Assembly: GCA_905214605.1 (NCBI GenBank)
Contig: CAJMMY010000070.1
Span: 1 to 6,073, forward strand
From: an uncultured bacterium
Lineage (GTDB): Bacteria > Bacillota_A > Clostridia > Oscillospirales > Oscillospiraceae
Length of the DNA stretch: 6,073 nt
Direction of reading: 5' to 3'
The notes beneath the pieces were generated by a model. That model was given only the letters and a program-made list of their open reading frames with translations, did no database searches and was not told where the DNA came from. Below, one piece after another: positions 5,054-6,073 of this stretch (the stretch's first letter is position 1; every line of letters starts with the position of its first letter). The position numbers and the translations under genes are program-made.

Positions 5054-6073
5054 TTACAATTTCTCCGGGAAGACTACCGTAATTGTCGTGCCCTTTCCCG
5101 GTGTGCTTTCCATGCGGAGCTCCGCATTGTGATACTGTGCAGCATGCTTGACAATGGACAATCCCAAGCCGGTGCCTCCCACTTCTTTGGAGTGGCTCTT
5201 ATCCACCCGGTAAAACCGCTCAAACACCCGGTTTTGGTCTCCGTAGGGAATTCCGATGCCCGTATCCGCCACGCTGAGCTTTGTCTTGCTCCCCGTTCGT
5301 TCTATGTGTACCTTTACCGTTCCGCCGGATACATTATATTTAATGGCATTGTCGCACAGATTGTAAATCATTTCGTCCAAAATCTGTCGTGCGCCCTGCA
5401 CCGTGCAATGCTGCCCGGTCACGGAAATGTGGATTCCGTGGCGCACCGCCTCCGGCGCCAACCGGTCCGCAATTTCCATGGACAAATCGTACAAGTCCAC
5501 CGGTTCCTCCGGATAGGTGCTGCCCTCGTCCAGCTTGGACAATTTCAGAATATCCCCCACCAAATCCGTCAAGCGATGGGATTCCCGATAAATATCTCCG
5601 GCAAATTCCTTCATTTTATCCGGCGGCACCAGACCGTCCTTCATCAGCTCCGCAAACCCGGAAATGGAAGTCAGCGGCGTTTTCAGCTCGTGGGATACAT
5701 TGGCCGTAAACTCTCGTCGGAGCTGCTCCCGCTGCTCTTTTTCCGTCACATCAATCAGAAACAGCACGCCGCCATTGACCTGCCCGGACACAATCACCGG
5801 GTTGGATACCAGCTGATAAATCCGGCCGTTCTGTTCCAACAGCTGCTCGCTGTGCTGTCCGGTCAATGCCGCCTCAGCCGCTTGTTTCAGCTCTGCCGAC
5901 GCATTCAGCCGCAGCTCTTTCCGATTTTCCTGCCGGAAAAACCGCTCCGCACTGTGGTTGCTGGACAAAACTGTGCCCCGCTGGTCCAACAGAATGAATC
6001 CTTCCTGCATATTTTCCGTAATGGCATTGAACTCCCGCTGTTTCCGACTCAATTCGTCCATCTGCCGATGAAT
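5054..6073 (-). CDS. phoR: PhoR-type sensor histidine kinase, C-terminal part (5' end beyond right edge)
   Basis: This is the cytoplasmic part of a membrane sensor kinase of the PhoR type, which with a PhoP/PhoB-type regulator controls phosphate-starvation genes. The frame stays open through the right edge (339 residues visible), so the ATG at 6059-6061 is probably internal and the transmembrane and sensing segments are missing. Numbered from that Met: a PAS domain (about 12-108, with NMQEGFILLDQRG), a HisKA domain with FTANVSHELKTPLTS and phospho-acceptor His124, and a HATPase_c domain with N box NLCDNAIKYN (234-243), G1 DTGIGIP (266-272), F box VFERFYRVDKSHSKE (279-293) and G2 GGTGLGLSIV (295-304). 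All catalytic boxes are intact. The F-box and G2 stretch is characteristic of Firmicute PhoR, and the Na/Pi-PhoU neighbour supports a phosphate role. A response-regulator gene is expected just outside the window. Other PAS-type kinases (WalK, ResE) share much of this layout. Confidence 0.88.
   Translation of the reverse strand: MHRQMDELSRKQREFNAITENMQEGFILLDQRGTVLSSNHSAERFFRQENRKELRLNASAELKQAAEAALTGQHSEQLLEQNGRIYQLVSNPVIVSGQVNGGVLFLIDVTEKEQREQLRREFTANVSHELKTPLTSISGFAELMKDGLVPPDKMKEFAGDIYRESHRLTDLVGDILKLSKLDEGSTYPEEPVDLYDLSMEIADRLAPEAVRHGIHISVTGQHCTVQGARQILDEMIYNLCDNAIKYNVSGGTVKVHIERTGSKTKLSVADTGIGIPYGDQNRVFERFYRVDKSHSKEVGGTGLGLSIVKHAAQYHNAELRMESTPGKGTTITVVFPEKL

Noticed and set aside
6059..6061. 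True start of the kinase at ATG 6059-6061
   Set aside because: The frame stays open to the window edge, and PhoR-type kinases carry membrane and sensing segments before the PAS domain, so this Met is probably internal.

Overview
The window looks like ordinary chromosomal DNA of an anaerobic Firmicute of class Clostridia, most likely near the Oscillospiraceae. The basis is a bacterial V/A-type ATPase operon, a clostridial-type SleB-like wall hydrolase, a Firmicute PhoR-type kinase, strong Shine-Dalgarno sites, and GC-rich genes split by very AT-rich spacers. The taxonomic placement is an inference from gene style, not a match. I see no mobile element, CRISPR array, tRNA or rRNA.

Layout, left to right. 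Positions 1-970 (minus strand) hold the start of a V/A-type ATPase operon: a peripheral-stalk subunit (ntpF/atpH type) coupled by a TGATG overlap to the N-terminal part of subunit I, which runs off the left edge. A good promoter lies at 1034-1062. An AT-rich divergent spacer (971-1473) separates this operon from a plus-strand gene (1474-2322). That gene encodes a stand-alone protein related to the E2 acyltransferase catalytic domain, but the catalytic His position is Ser. It has its own promoter (1396-1424) and intrinsic terminator (2341-2375). Convergent with it, on the minus strand, is a secreted SleB-like hydrolase (2378-2962) that starts at TTG and is preceded by a sequence resembling a sigma-E (mother-cell sporulation) promoter.

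The right half is a phosphate module on the minus strand: the 3' part of a PhoR-type sensor kinase (5054 to the right edge), a strong terminator, and then a Na+/phosphate cotransporter fused to a PhoU domain (3134-4891), followed by its own strong terminator. The spacer between kinase and transporter carries TTTACA repeats, two of them exactly 11 bp apart, as in Firmicute PhoP boxes. A simple model is that the PhoR-type kinase and its regulator (not in the window) control the transporter through these sites.

Each transcription unit appears to be independently promoted and terminated. I did not find a clearly new multi-gene system. The points most worth checking are the catalytic-His-less E2-like protein, the predicted Pho box and the predicted sporulation promoter.
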